Below are positions 37,601 through 49,837 of a stretch of 64,000 nt of DNA, one piece after another. Positions within the stretch are counted from its first letter, which is position 1. Each line of letters opens with the position of its first letter. Where the stretch lies: positions 4,086,638 through 4,150,637 of the forward strand of contig JACSVZ010000004.1 of assembly GCA_014706295.1 (NCBI GenBank), written 5' to 3'. A program made the position numbers and the translations under genes. Under the pieces are notes generated by a model. That model was not told the origin of the DNA, ran no database searches, and was given only the letters and a program-made list of their open reading frames with translations. The stretch is from Lycocorax pyrrhopterus obiensis (taxonomy: Eukaryota > Chordata > Aves > Passeriformes > Paradisaeidae).

Positions 37601-38699
37601 CACTACAGGTGCTGGGGAAGAAACAAACCTTACAGCCTATAAATATTTTAGACATGGCAGATGAATAATAAATTGGTGAGAACAACATAGTGACATGAAC
37701 TCATGTGAAACTATACCACACACTGTGGACAATATGGCCAACTGCATTAAAGCAGGACATTCTAAAAAGCATCCTTAAGAGCTGGTCATCAGTCTTCTTG
37801 ATCCTGTTTCACATATACCTAATATCTGGCCTGGATACAGATGATGAAACCAGCAAAATCAGAAATGTGGCCTCTTGCCATGAAGAAACTAGAAGAATCA
37901 ATTTCCGTACTATTGTTTGTCAGCTGCTAAACTTTCTGCGAGTAAATATGGCAGCGCCATGCGCAAGCGCTGATACAGGTAAGGGAATATCAGTGGTGGA
38001 AGGCGCACACCAGTAAGAATAACAGCATCCAAGTATGAAGCAGAAACTAGAAAGTCTCGGTCATACACATCTTTTAAACTTCTTCAAAAAAAATAAGCTC
38101 ACAAAATTTAACTTTTACTTCAAAAGTCACAAAATTTTAAAATGCCCAAGAAATTTCATCCTCAGACTTGGACCATGCAGTAAAAAAGGGAACTAAACCT
38201 GAACCGACCCAGTCTGGTTTTATATTATGAAACCAAATTACTACTAATGAAGTCCTGGCAAAAACAAATCATTCCTGATTTTCCTGTTAAAGAAAGGAAT
38301 TTCAGAGCCCCAGGGCCTGGGTAAAATAGATCTGAAATCCATATCCCTCTTCCCATCTCAATTTCTCCCAAAGACAAACCTGAACGTCCATATTCTTAAA
38401 ACAGCTACCAGAAATACCATTAGAAATACAGAACACACTAAAATGACAATGAGACTTAATTAGAAACTGTGAGGAAAAAAATAATCACCTTCATTTGGGA
38501 AAAAAGCCCATTCTGCCAAATTGATTGACCAATCAATTTTTGGATGTGCCAAAAAATCATACAGAAACTAGTCAGAGTTATTCTGCTATGTCTGCCTGGG
38601 TTTGGATTGAGCTTGTCCTGACCAAAACCAAACTTGCAAAAATGAACTGCAGGTAGAAGACAAAGATGTCAAGTGGAGGAAAATAATTATAGGGATTCT
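37601..38699. other. Unique non-coding DNA
   Basis: Nothing specific is seen. The region is AT-rich with short purine tracts. Confidence 0.55.
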
Positions 38700-38739
38700 T
38701 CAGAAATCACTGGTTAGGCCAAATGCCTTCTCCCCCTGG

Positions 38740-39060
38740 CTTTCAGATTATATAACTCAGTGATTTACATTGGAATATTATTTAATTAGATCAGCACCAA
38801 ATGACTCACAGTATTTTGTCATTTTAATGATTCTTTATATTTCTCCAGTTTGATGGGTTAATCATTGCCTATCACAGTTTATGGTCTCTATCTTCTTTAT
38901 TGTGTTTTGCCTCCCAACAGCTATCCAAGGTGATGTGAACTTTGTGCTATTGACTTTTCTCACTCCTCTGGGGAGGTTGTCATGGAGAATTAAGCTATTG
39001 ACAAATCAACAGCCAACATGCTGAACTCCTTCCTGCACGTCATCATTAGGAATGTGGGAA
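38740..39060. promoter_or_regulatory. Candidate regulatory block
   Basis: A repeat-free AT-rich stretch with ATTTAATTAGATCA (38780-38793), ATGACTCACAG (an AP-1/MARE-like word, 38800-38810), GGGTTAATCATTG (38856-38868) and GCTATTGACAAATCAACAG (MEIS/PBX-like, 38994-39012). It has the texture of a vertebrate enhancer, but sequence from one species cannot confirm this. Confidence 0.25.
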
Positions 39061-40792
39061 CCAGCCAGCTTTTGGATTGTGCAGAACCAAGATGTTCCAC
39101 CACATAAAAGAAATCCTGAAAACCTATGATGGGAGTCTGCTCTCATTTAAAGTTCGCAGATCTGGAGTAAAAGAAGGGTTTAAATCTGTAGCTTAAAAAA
39201 GACTTTTTAAAAAAAGTTCAGGCAGCAGAATTAAATGAATGAATAGCAGATTTCCTTCAAAAATTTTAATCTTCTCAATAGACATAGTTTTGTTTCCAGA
39301 AACTGCTGTCATCATTAGGTGCAACTGAGCAAATGACCTAGGCAGAGATAATTAACACAGTGCTAACTGCAAGAAGTGATGAATAACAATTATTTTTTAA
39401 ATACACTTAATAAATGTTAATTTGCTCCTTTTTCTTCTTATTATTCCAAAGCATGGGAAATATTCTTATCATCTAGATAATTAGTCCATCAAAAATATCA
39501 AAAATATCTAACTTGTGAGTCAGTACAGTAACACTCCTCAATACAGAATCTCCCGTCATTTTATAAAAGATACAAATTGACAAAAAATTGATATAAAGTA
39601 TTTTTGCATGACTAGAAGGCAAAAAAACCTATGACATATTTACTGAGACATGATAGCTGAAAAAGAGATTAATTCTGATTCATAATTCAAAGGTTGCCCT
39701 CCCCTCTCTGTTGGTCTGTTTTGCTAACAGCTTTTGTGGATATGGAATTCAATTGCAGGTTCAGTTTTAGCTTGTTGCATTGTGTATTTTTCCAGGGGAA
39801 AATGTTATTCCCATGCATGCCTCTGCTTAACTGACATTAGGTCTCTTAATGTACCATTAAATATACCTCCTTGTGCTCCTCCTCGAATGTTTTCCCAAAT
39901 TTTAATGAAAATGTAATTTCAGAAATGTTTTCTTCCCAAAGCTGTTCCACTGCCAAGTAGTAAAAATAAGTCCAGCTTCTTGTTGTTGCTGTGGTTGTTG
40001 TCAGAGTGGATGATGAGCCAAGGAACTTGCACTATATGTTCTGTTTCCATTCCCCAGTGGAGAGGTTGAGATAAGCTGCTCCAACCAGGGTTACGGACAC
40101 AGTGCCAGAAATGTGGGAGCTGGAGGGAGTGCTGGACAGTCTAGAAAAGCAAAGGAAAAATCTCCACATTCAAAACTAAAGCTTTGCAGATCCAAGTCAA
40201 CTCCCTATTTTTTCAATGGCATAACGTACTGCTTAACTTCAGGCTTGCAATATGAAAGTATTCAGTTCTATATTTGCTTTCCTGTAGCACCGGTTACTCA
40301 CCCTGTTTTCCTGTTTCAAGTTAGTTGCAATCTTGCCATGTCTTTTGTTTCACATCAGCTGATAAAATCAATCAAATCATCAGATGACTTCTCTTTTTTT
40401 TAATGAATGGAATTTACTTTTTGACATCTGTGCCTCCCTGTGCATCCCCTCCTCCCTTTTGTAGATTGCACATACACTTAAATTATTACCATTACAAAAA
40501 TGAAAATCCAGGAGGAGTGAGACCCCTGAGACCCTGCATCAGCCAACTCTATTAATTAAGCTATTTGGTGCCATGCAGTGAAAACTTAAAGTTTGTCAAA
40601 GTTGTGACCTCTGTAAACAGAACATTATTTTGGAGTAGATCTGACTGTAGACACTAAATATGAGCTATCTAAAAATAAGGCAAGCCAAGGTGGTAATCTG
40701 AACTACAGGACAGTGTATGGAGAGGGAAAAGGCATGTCCAGAGAGAAATTTACATGTCTAAGATAAGCAGATGTCCCACCAGGTCATGCTAG
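39061..40792. other. Unique non-coding DNA
   Basis: No gene or named repeat. An acceptor-like signal (TCTGTTTTGCTAACAG near 39730) has no convincing partner donor. Confidence 0.5.
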
Positions 40793-40857
40793 GTTGTTGT
40801 TGTCGTCATTGTTGTTGTTAGTATTATTATTTTCTATTACTGTTATTTATTTTTTTT
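40793..40857. repeat. Imperfect TTG / ATT trinucleotide repeat
   Basis: Interrupted GTTGTTGTTGTC, GTTGTTGTTAG and TATTATTATT units followed by a T8 run. It is ordinary low-complexity sequence. Confidence 0.8.
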
Positions 40858-41147
40858 AACTCTGCTGCTCCTCAGGACATGTCACTAGGCTGAGTAGTGA
40901 GCATTATCTGGAAACCCAGTGTCAAACATGGAAACGATCTGGACACAAGCACATAGGAAGGATAAACTTAGTGATGCCAACTTGTGATTTTCCTTCTTTT
41001 TCATAAGATAAAATACAGTCTCTTTTTAATAAGCAGCTCACCAACTTTTCCTAGCATTGCTCTCCCTCCGTTTTTTATTTATTTCTCTTTTCCCATTCTC
41101 TTTCTACAATACTCCACCTTCTTCCTTCCTCCTCTACTCACCACATT

Positions 41148-41275
41148 ACAGAGTCATGGAATAGTTTAGGTTCAAAAGGACTTGAAAGCTCATCTGGTTC
41201 CAAACCCCCTTCCATGGGCAGGATACCTTCCACTAGACCGTGTTGCTCAGATCATATCCAGTCTTCCCTTGTCAA
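41148..41275 (-). mobile_element. CR1 LINE 3'-end fragment, antisense
   Basis: The + strand begins 'CAGAGTCATGGAATAGTTTAGG' and continues 'CATCTGGTTCCAAACCCCC..CCATGGGCAGGATACCTTCCACTAGACC', which is the reverse complement of the avian CR1 3' UTR and adjacent ORF2 end. The copy is short, 5'-truncated on its own strand, and clearly diverged. There is no flanking target duplication, as expected for CR1. Confidence 0.9.
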
Positions 41276-41598
41276 TAATTATTTCCTGCCTGAATATCAT
41301 GTCTGAATTTTTTTTGTCAAAACCAAAATAATCCAGACACTCTGAAAAATGTGTGAAGAAATTCTTGTATGAATAAAGTAAATGAATAAACAGAGAGTCT
41401 GAGTAGGAAAAGAAAATAAAACTCATAAGCTACACTACAAACATTTCCTGGACCTCTCCAAGTATATCACTTTGCCCAGATTGATGTATTAAGAAGTCCC
41501 GTGGAATTAAAATGGGAATGTTTTCATGTGACTTTTTGTATCAGTCCCTCACTCTGCCTTCATTGCTGTTTTTTCATATTCCCATCTCTCCAATGCAG
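41276..41598. other. Unique non-coding DNA
   Basis: Nothing recognised; any continuation of the CR1 copy beyond 41275 is too diverged for me to follow. Confidence 0.5.
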
Positions 41599-41729
41599 TG
41601 CCTCTTAAGCTTGCCCAAAACTGACAAAAAAATGGGACTCCAAATTTATGGAAGGCATTTGGAAGCAAAGACTTCTGAAATCCCAATGAGAAAGTCTAAT
41701 ATTGACATTAGCTTTACTGTTGAACCAGG
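41599..41729 (+). other. Candidate internal exon, 131 bp, unknown product
   Basis: A strong acceptor (CATATTCCCATCTCTCCAATGCAG, ending at 41598) precedes 43 codons in the only open frame, starting exactly at the first base. The predicted peptide includes KKMGLQIYGRHLEAKTSEIP. The donor (CCAGG|GTGATA, GT at 41730) is weak. The peptide is not low-complexity, but I do not recognise a family; chance remains the main alternative. Confidence 0.25.
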
Positions 41730-42599
41730 GTGATAGAATCAGAGTATCTTCTTGGAGCAAACTCAGGTTTTATTGTATGAACAGGAGTCTCAGAACTCTC
41801 TGTGAAAATACAGCTGCTAAAAGAGACCCCCACAGAAGCCAGGGGGGTGCAAGGCAGGAGAGAAAAGAAACATGAATAACTGAAGGCAACAACTGCTGGG
41901 AAGTCAAAACAACCAGCAGCCCCTTTTGACTCCAAAATCTCTCATCATGTGTAAGCATTCAAGCTAATCTGATCTGGAAAGAAACATATCTCTGGACATG
42001 TACAAAATTAAAACAAAATCAGTTTTCCTTCAGATTCTTCACTGAGACTTTTAAAACAGAAAATGTGATACATCAGCCAACTAGATACAGATTCCACAAA
42101 ATCCCACAATATGAGGTCCCATCTCTAGTTTATATACAATTTATAAACAGCTGCCCCAAATCTGGGGGGCTGGTAGAGGGCATGTTTCTGCAAAGATCCA
42201 TGCAGGATCCAGGGGAAGGGGGATGGATACACTCTGCCATCACCTTTGGCTAGCAAGCTGTGGAAGTTTCCAGGTTTATTAAAAGCTCTCCTTCAAGGGA
42301 ACGTGTAAGCCACAGCTCACATCCAAGTGACAGTCTTTGACTGACTACTCTGGGAGTTGGTCAGCCCCAGATTTGTGCTTATTTAAATGAGTGCGCACAC
42401 AAAGAAAGTATTCAATTGTTTTCTTTCATGTATGAACTAATATGAGGTAAAAGACCACACCATTACTGTATGGATTCATCTGTCCCTTTCACTTACTAGT
42501 CAGCAAAAATCTAAAGCCTTCATCTTTACCCCTTTGACCTACCCTGTGGGTTTGTCTGTGTCTCAGTATTTGGAGAAGAAGGGACCCCTGATTAAGAGA
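41730..42599. other. Unique non-coding DNA
   Basis: Nothing recognised. Confidence 0.5.
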
Positions 42600-43220
42600 T
42601 ATGTTGGGCCATCGGTCAACACAGAGCCAAGAGTCTCATTTCCTTCTGCATTAGTATCTCGCCAGTGTTAATTGCAGTTACGGGTGAATAGGCAATACCG
42701 GAGAACAGAGGATGTGAGTGCTTTGCCATTACTGATTACCTCACATCACACATTCAAAACGAATTTGCTTGTCCCTGCAGTCCTTGGGGGAAAAAAAGCC
42801 TGTTGTTACTGACAGCTGCTCTTCAAAGGTCAAGGATTACAATAGTTGGAACACTGCAGGTCAAGGCTGATGTGAACCACACAGAGAAATTCTTCTTGCC
42901 CTCCCTGCAGCTTGGCTGTAATAAATGTTATCTGTGTCTCTCTCTTTATAAGCTTTGAATTCACATAAAAAGGGGGAGAAAAAAAAGGAAAAATAAAGCA
43001 AATAAAAAATATTTACAATGTAATCTCTTCTCTGCACACACCTCTTCCAATCAGGCAGCTATGAAAGCTGTCCTCCTAGCAAGATAAACTATCATTTTTT
43101 AACAAGGTAGATGGATGCCTTCATACATTTTTAAGCTTGGGACAGGATATATTTTGTGGTTTATTTATAATGACATCAATTACACTTGCTCCTAGGTAAT
43201 AATTCACTCCTTTATAATTA
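42600..43220. promoter_or_regulatory. Candidate regulatory block with two AGGTCAAGG sites
   Basis: AGGTCAAGG occurs at 42827-42835 and 42858-42866 in the same orientation, 31 bp (about three helical turns) apart; AGGTCA is the nuclear-receptor half-site. The surroundings add GTTAATTGCAG (42667-42677), CTTTGAA/TTCAAAG words and AT-rich homeodomain-like words near 43165-43230. No simple repeat or transposon is present. A regulatory role is inference. Confidence 0.3.
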
Positions 43221-45979
43221 TTTATGAGGTTATTTTTACTTTTTTGAAAGTTTTATGTTTATTGATGTGTTTGGTTAACGAACACTTAAATGACATGGTC
43301 AGTTGCTTTGCAAGATGCTGGAGAACAGCAAAATCAATATGTTCTGCACCTGAGAACAATCTTCTTAGTTTTGTAGTAATGATTCCCTGAGCAAGGTCCC
43401 AGGAGCCTGCAAGATAATTGCAATTCCACATAGTCAACAGTCTGTTCAGATCTATATAATCACTGTCTTTAGCCGCTTCATTTTGTTTGGTTTTGTTGCG
43501 TGTGATCTTTTCCATTAACATCTCTTTCTCTGTGATCTCAGCTGGCTGGTTTTTGCCCCCCAACCCCTCCTTTCACTTTCATTTTAGAGCCTCACCTCTG
43601 TTGGATTCAGACCCCTGCGCAGAGTACCGAAAGCAGTTAGTTAAGTAGCTGTTTTCTGCCACTCAATTTATCTTTGTTGATTGCTACCTTTGGAGAATGA
43701 AAGTTCACAACACTCTGGATAAACATTAAAAAAAAAAAAAGACATAATAAGGCTTAGTATCCCCAGCTGAAGATAATTGATCTCCTCAGTTGCTCTAATA
43801 TGCAGAGTACAGAACACAGACAAGTGTTAATGGAATAATATATTCTATGGCCCCTCTGTGCTGGGAGGCAGACAGCACTCGGCATGGTGAGGGATAGTGA
43901 GCAGGGTTAGCTCTTCCAGTCGAGAAGCTGGCAAAGAAATTTGTCTTCAGGTTGCAAGGTCTCCACAGATGCAAAGGAGAATACGTGATAGTTTTTCATC
44001 CCTAAAGTGGCTTGTGCTCCAGCTGTGGCACAGAGTGTTTTGTAGAAGGGCAGTATCAATGGCTCAGGGCCTTTTTAAAGTGGTGATTGTATCTTTAGCA
44101 TATTTGTGAAATGCCTCGCCCAGCAAATGCACTAAGGTTATTAATCAGGTGTATTCCAAAGTACAGTTTGCATGCAGAGCACATAAACCAAAAAGAGCGT
44201 AATAGAGTAAACCAGCCAGTAAAGTATAGCAGATGTAATCTGTGATCTCTCACAGTGTGGGCCTGCACAACTGGATGTCTACAAGACCTCCTTCAATACT
44301 CTGCATCAGATCCATAAAGACATATCAGACAGTAGATTGTATGGTGTTTTCACATAAATGACAGTGCCTGTCATTCCACAAGGCCTTTGAGTATTTGACA
44401 CTGATCCAAAGTGTTGGGGATCCACTGTCTTCCTGTATCACCTCAAGCTAGAGAAAAATAAAAGCCTTAAAAGGGGTGACACAACACTCAGAGTGAGGTT
44501 TTCTCCCCATGATGTTGAGGTATGGTTTGTTTGTCAGCTCTTGCTGACAGTCATCTGCCACACTGATGGGTTTTGAAACACAGCCTGATTCAGTCTATTG
44601 CCTTCCACATTAGCTCAAGGACTAATCCAAAATCTCAGCTACTGTAAGCACCCTGTTGCAGAGTGTCCAGCACAGCTTCCAAGTACAGATGCTTTTAGAG
44701 TAAAGAGAATATCTTAGGAGAGAAAGGATTTAGTAGGAAGCATAACTAATGATCAGAGTATTTCAATTTGAAGCTCAAGCAGAGACACCCAAAAGAAGGG
44801 AGATTTCCACATCCTAAGCACCTGAGAGCAGAAAAACAGATGTCTCAGCTGGACACCTAAATTATCAGGGTATTCTCAGCAGTCACTTCAGAAAATGTAG
44901 CTCTGGGTCCTTCAGTTAATATAAAACAGGCCAAACCATCTTCAAAATAGACCAGATAAACCCCCTCCAAACATATTATTTGGACAGTTACTAGCTGGTA
45001 GCTGACAAAACCGATTCTCCTGCTTCATTTAGAAAAATTAAAATTGGCATCATTATTATGACTTTCAAAATAGAACAGTAGTAATGTTAACATGAATAAA
45101 TCAACTGGAAAGATGTTTGTAAATCTTGATCAGCCAAAGAGATATATTTACCTGCTTTAAAGGAAGATAGCTGACTTTTCTACTTCCATTAACTCTTGCC
45201 AAATCTCATAAATGTAAACAGAATAAATCCTCTCAATCACTGATTATGAATATTCTCCTGGGAAAATCCAGCTGGCATCCAACTTGATTTATGTCCTTTT
45301 AAAAAAGCATTTGTTTTATAAGCCTAGAGTGAGCCTTAAAATATAAGTTCATGTGTAAAAAATATTATGGCTCAGGACCTGTTTCAGAAAAAAAAATTGC
45401 ATCCTCCTCTCAGCTTCCAACCATTCCCCACGCTGAGAGCAAAGGCACGTGAACTCAGGGTCACGACATTGGCTCGGAGGAATCTGTTAAACTTGGGTAT
45501 TGAAACAACGACCTCTAGCACCATAACCCCTTTTCAGGCTGCTACTATGGCTCCTAATCTTTCCACTGAATTAGAAGTCAGGGCCTCAATATTGGTAGGA
45601 TCTGAGCCTATGTGACTTTTCTACAGCCAGAAAAAAGAATCTAAAGCCTTCCCACTTCTTTGCTGCTTCCCATCTGTGTCATTTCAGGTGAAACAATACT
45701 TCCCCAGCCCGTATTTCATAGATGCTCCCAACATCCATCTTCTAACAGGTAACACCAAATATTGCACACCTGTCTTTAATGAGTAATCAACAATTCTTAA
45801 TAAATGTAGCATTACTGGCAAATTCAGGCCAGCTATGAAACCCACCGCTCTCCTAGTCATAGAGTATTTCCTAAGTGTGAGAGGGACACTGTGCCTAACA
45901 GCCACTCATTACTCTTCAACATCTTTCCTCATTTTAGATGTCCTAACAAAATAATTACAGAAATGCACATCTTTTATGT
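43221..45979. other. Unique non-coding DNA
   Basis: No gene is recognised. A 113-codon minus-strand open frame (43222-43563) has no recognisable domain. An A13 run lies at 43728-43740. The rest is ordinary AT-rich unique sequence. Confidence 0.55.
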
Positions 45980-46037
45980 ATACAGATATATAGATATATA
46001 GAGAGAGAGAGAGTGAGAGAGAGAGAGAGAGAGAGAG
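45980..46037. repeat. (TA)/(GA)n microsatellite
   Basis: ACAGATATATAGATATATAG runs into (GA)n with one GT interruption, ending at 46037. The GA part is about 38 bp and likely to vary in length between individuals. Confidence 0.95.
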
Positions 46038-49000
46038 GCCATATTATTAAGCAAAGGTCAGAAACAGGAATGTTCTTTGGCTGGAGAGGCTGGAGATCTG
46101 TGAGCTCACAGTGGTGGGAGTGAGTGAGGTCATGCTAAGAAAGGTTTGAGGGGAACAGTGGATAATAAACCGATAACTTCTCTGTGTTTCGCATTTATCC
46201 CTGATTATTTGGTCAAATAACTGACTCCCAAATTTGAAAATTTTCTGTGTGCCAACATACCAACAAACACACACACATGAAATACACACCCGTTCACTGT
46301 GTATGAATGGCCCATGCCATTTTATTTTTGGTCTTGGGGAAATTGAGAGAACATTGCCAAGTCCATTCTCAGTTCTACTCTGTAGAGGCCCAAACTAAAA
46401 TTACGACGGAAAAGCAAATGCAGTGACCTTTAAAGGAATTGAGAAGAAGCTATTTCCCGTACATTACTAAATGCTATATTTTAAAGGTTCTAACCTTATT
46501 TGCTACAAGTGTATAATATCAAGAAAACCTTGTGAGTGAAGGTTCTGTATTCATCACATAGCCCAAGTCACTTACAGAAAATGGGGAAAGTTATTACTTT
46601 CTCCCTTGCAGACATTAAAGTTCAACTCCCTTTCCCGTAGTGCTTTGCAGCATTAAATAAGGTTCAGGGATCACTCTAAGAATTACAGGCTTCTCAACAA
46701 AAATATAGGTTCCTGCAAGCAGCCATAGATGCATCATCAAACAGGGAGAGCAATTTGTGAAATATGCATGTCCTACACAGCTCAGCCGAGCTAAGGGTAA
46801 GTGGGTACTGCTATCTGATATTGGCACAGCATAAACTGTATTGAAAAAAGTAGTCTTTTACAAGAATTATAAGAGAAATTGATTTACAAGACAGTTTAAA
46901 AGTAAAAGATAGGACAAAAAGAGACAGATCAAACTCTTGTTACGTCACCCATAAGCCTGCAGTTTAATTGCATCAAGTAAGCAACAAGTGGTGTGGGATG
47001 GTGTGTTTGTGTAGTGCTTTATTTAGTGTCTGTCAGTCAGCAGAGACTTTGTGTTTTGATGCTTAAAAGGTCATAAAGTGAAATGTAAACTTTGCTTTAT
47101 TTATTATTATTATTGATTGATTCATATTGTACCTTTCATATGCATAATGGTACTCTACACCAAATAAATCAAGGAGCATAAAACCTTCATTACAGCAAAT
47201 AAGAATGAGAACAGACAGAACCAGAAATGCCAATAAAATGCAAAAGTGGTTGGTAAACAAGTGTGGAGTCTATCTGATTTTTATAAATTTGTCTGGAATT
47301 TGCTGTATGGGTTATCGTGGTGTCAAATAACTCGCCAGCTAAGTTCCTAATAAGAAAATACAACATATCAGGTAACAGACAAGAAGAGGTGGGAAATGCA
47401 AATACTTCAAACCAGTTACAACGCTGCTCACAAAATGGAATACAAACGAAGTCAGGAAATAACACTAGGAAAATATGCAAGATCTGAAATTCTTTAGAAA
47501 CCACTATAATATTTATAATCAAGAAATACCTAATACAAAGACAGTCGGCTACCACTCAGATCTCGTTCCTGCTATCCAAGTCCCAGGCCCTGTAAGCTAT
47601 AGAATGGGCTTTGCCATGAGCTTGCAATTAAACACACAGTTTATAGAATCATTGCCAGATATTACGTGTGAAAATGAAAAAAAAATATGAAGAAAAGTTC
47701 CAAATATACTGCATGAATTATTTTTTTTACAATTCATTTTCGGCCATCCAAAATCACCTCCATTTGTTTCAGTAGAACAGGATTGTGACCTTAAAGAGCT
47801 TAAAGAGTTACAGGCCCTGGCTGTGCTTTAAAGCAGTACAGGAAATCACAGGCATAGATATGGTGCTTGACCTTTAGTGGCGCAATGAAACCACTAAAAT
47901 ATATGTTAGGCTGCAAAATGCTGAGATCTTCTACCATGAAACAAAACAGATATTGATTTTTCCTATACACCTTTTAGTAGGACAGTAAGTCAAACATAGT
48001 TGGTGCCAGATAATTCTGGTTTTTTGAGATATCACACAATGTGTTCTGTAAAAGTCAAGAGTAGTGAGGTTTTAGTGCTTTTGCAGCTTGGTTTTCTGAA
48101 TTAAATTAATGAAAACTGAGAGCTGAATAAATGTGTCAGCAATGTCTCTTCACACCTTACACAAAGCGAAGTTCTGTAGAAAGTCAGGTTCAATACGTGA
48201 GGGGATGAATCTTTGCTGAAAGGATACAAGACAATGTTTGACTGAACACGGCTGGATTTCTGAGTTAACCACTATGCAGAAATGAAAGGAAGACTTAAAA
48301 AGTTCCCTGTCTAGTGGAGGAGTCTATGCCTCATCAAAAAAACAATTGCAAAATTCACCACAGATTAGTCTGGAAAAACTTAAGGATTTGGGCATCAATA
48401 GTTTTTTCAGTTATTTAAACTAGCTTACCCTGAAATGGAAGTACAGCAACATATATTTGACTCTTTAAGAACAAATGCTTCTCAAGAAGCTTTTAGATGT
48501 AAGACCTGATGGCAACAAACTAATAATAGTTTAGTATAACACATATGTGTCTGCATTTCTGCACCCCTGAACACGGTGTAGATTTTTACAGACAGATTAG
48601 TTTTTGTGACTTTGGATATTAGTCTGCAAAGCTGCTTCTCCCACCTCACGGCAGGCCCAAGAGGCTGAAGGCACACAGGACTCTCTAGTGTATCCTTTAT
48701 GCTCTGCTGCTGCATGATTCTACTTCAAACACAAAGATCTCAGTGACTTTACTACCAGGTGCAGTGGAAATGCCTGTGAAATCACAGAGGCGTCAATGAA
48801 AACAGCAGGAACTGTCAGATTAAAACTGGTTTTCAACCTATCCACAGAGCTCTATACATTTAAAATTTGTAATGAAAATCCACAGGCAATACGTCTCCTA
48901 TTCTTAGTGACCCTTCATAGGTCACTACATGGTCTAAGGGTGCTTGTGTACTCAGGCAAGGAGTCTGAGACCAGGCACTGTTTCTCTGCATGTGTTTTGG

Positions 49001-49161
49001 TACCAGTGGGAGAGGCCAAGTGTTCTCCAAAGGCATATTGATCCAGCCCCAAACTAAGCTACCCACACTGCCCACTGGCAATGCCAAAGCACCACGCAGA
49101 GAGAAGACCCTTAACTGAGATACTCCAGTCTGCTTTGTAAAAGTACCTACAACCCTGTTAC
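46038..49161. other. Unique non-coding DNA
   Basis: No gene, RNA or named repeat. A short TTA/TTGA-rich stretch occurs at 47095-47122. Open frames up to about 120 codons show no recognisable domain. Confidence 0.55.
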
Positions 49162-49230
49162 CTTCAAGTCCTTGAGCTGCTGCTTCTTCTCCACTTCAAG
49201 CTGAAGTTTTTCAGGACTACCAAGTCTGTG
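49162..49230 (-). other. Candidate 69-bp minus-strand exon, coiled-coil-like
   Basis: On the minus strand an acceptor (CCCTGCCTGTCTGGTAG) and a donor (TTGAAG|GTAACAGG) bracket 69 bp, exactly 23 open codons. The peptide contains EKLQLEVEKKQQLKDLK, a charged, leucine-spaced helix of coiled-coil type. An in-frame TAG overlaps the acceptor and another lies shortly after the donor, so coding potential is confined to the proposed exon. I cannot name a parent protein; 23 codons is too short to exclude chance. Confidence 0.25.
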
Positions 49231-49772
49231 CTACCAGACAGGCAGGGCTCCTGTTCTCTGAACAAAGCGAGCAACATCAGCACTGGTGACCCAACCTTGC
49301 CATCCTTGCACATGCAAAATCTGGTCCTATAGCTATACCAATGCTGTATGGGTGTCAATCCAAGCAGAAAGGCTGCACCCTAACAAGAACAGAAGTCTTC
49401 AGCTGACTGCAACAGGAATTCGTGCACAGCAAGCACAGAAAGTCAGCACTGCTGAACATTATTAGTAACTGCAGCTGGGTTCCACTCAGCTAAATCTGCC
49501 TCATCTACAAATGACCACCAGAACATGAAAAAAACAGAGGAATTGCCATACCTTAAGTGAAAAAATATGATTGAATAAATCCCAGGCATAAGACTTTGTG
49601 CCTAATTAGTTAAATCCCCTTAAGACATTTAAAAAAAATAGCTAAAAAGGCTCTCAGTAATTTGTAATAAGATGCTTAGATAATGTGCTCACTATCAAGG
49701 GAAGTTTTCAGTTTCACTGTACTCCATTTTTTAACATCTTGGCAAAGACCTTTTTCTCCCTCTCATGCTCAG

Positions 49773-49837
49773 GACCTCCCATTGACACTGTAACTTTAGC
49801 CTGGGAGCAGCTGGTGACTATTTCTGATGAATGGCAG
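49773..49837 (+). other. Candidate internal exon, 65 bp, unknown product
   Basis: One of the best splice-site pairs in the window: acceptor CTTTTTCTCCCTCTCATGCTCAG (ending at 49772) and donor GGCAG|GTGAGAG (GT at 49838). Only the third frame is open: two leading bases, then 21 codons ending on a codon boundary, including PPIDTVTLAWEQLVTISDEW. The product is not recognised. It may be an exon of a coding or non-coding transcript, or a decoy. Confidence 0.3.

Noticed and set aside
43222..43563. 113-codon minus-strand open frame, fairly protein-like composition
   Set aside because: No recognisable domain and no splice or promoter context; length is within chance expectation.
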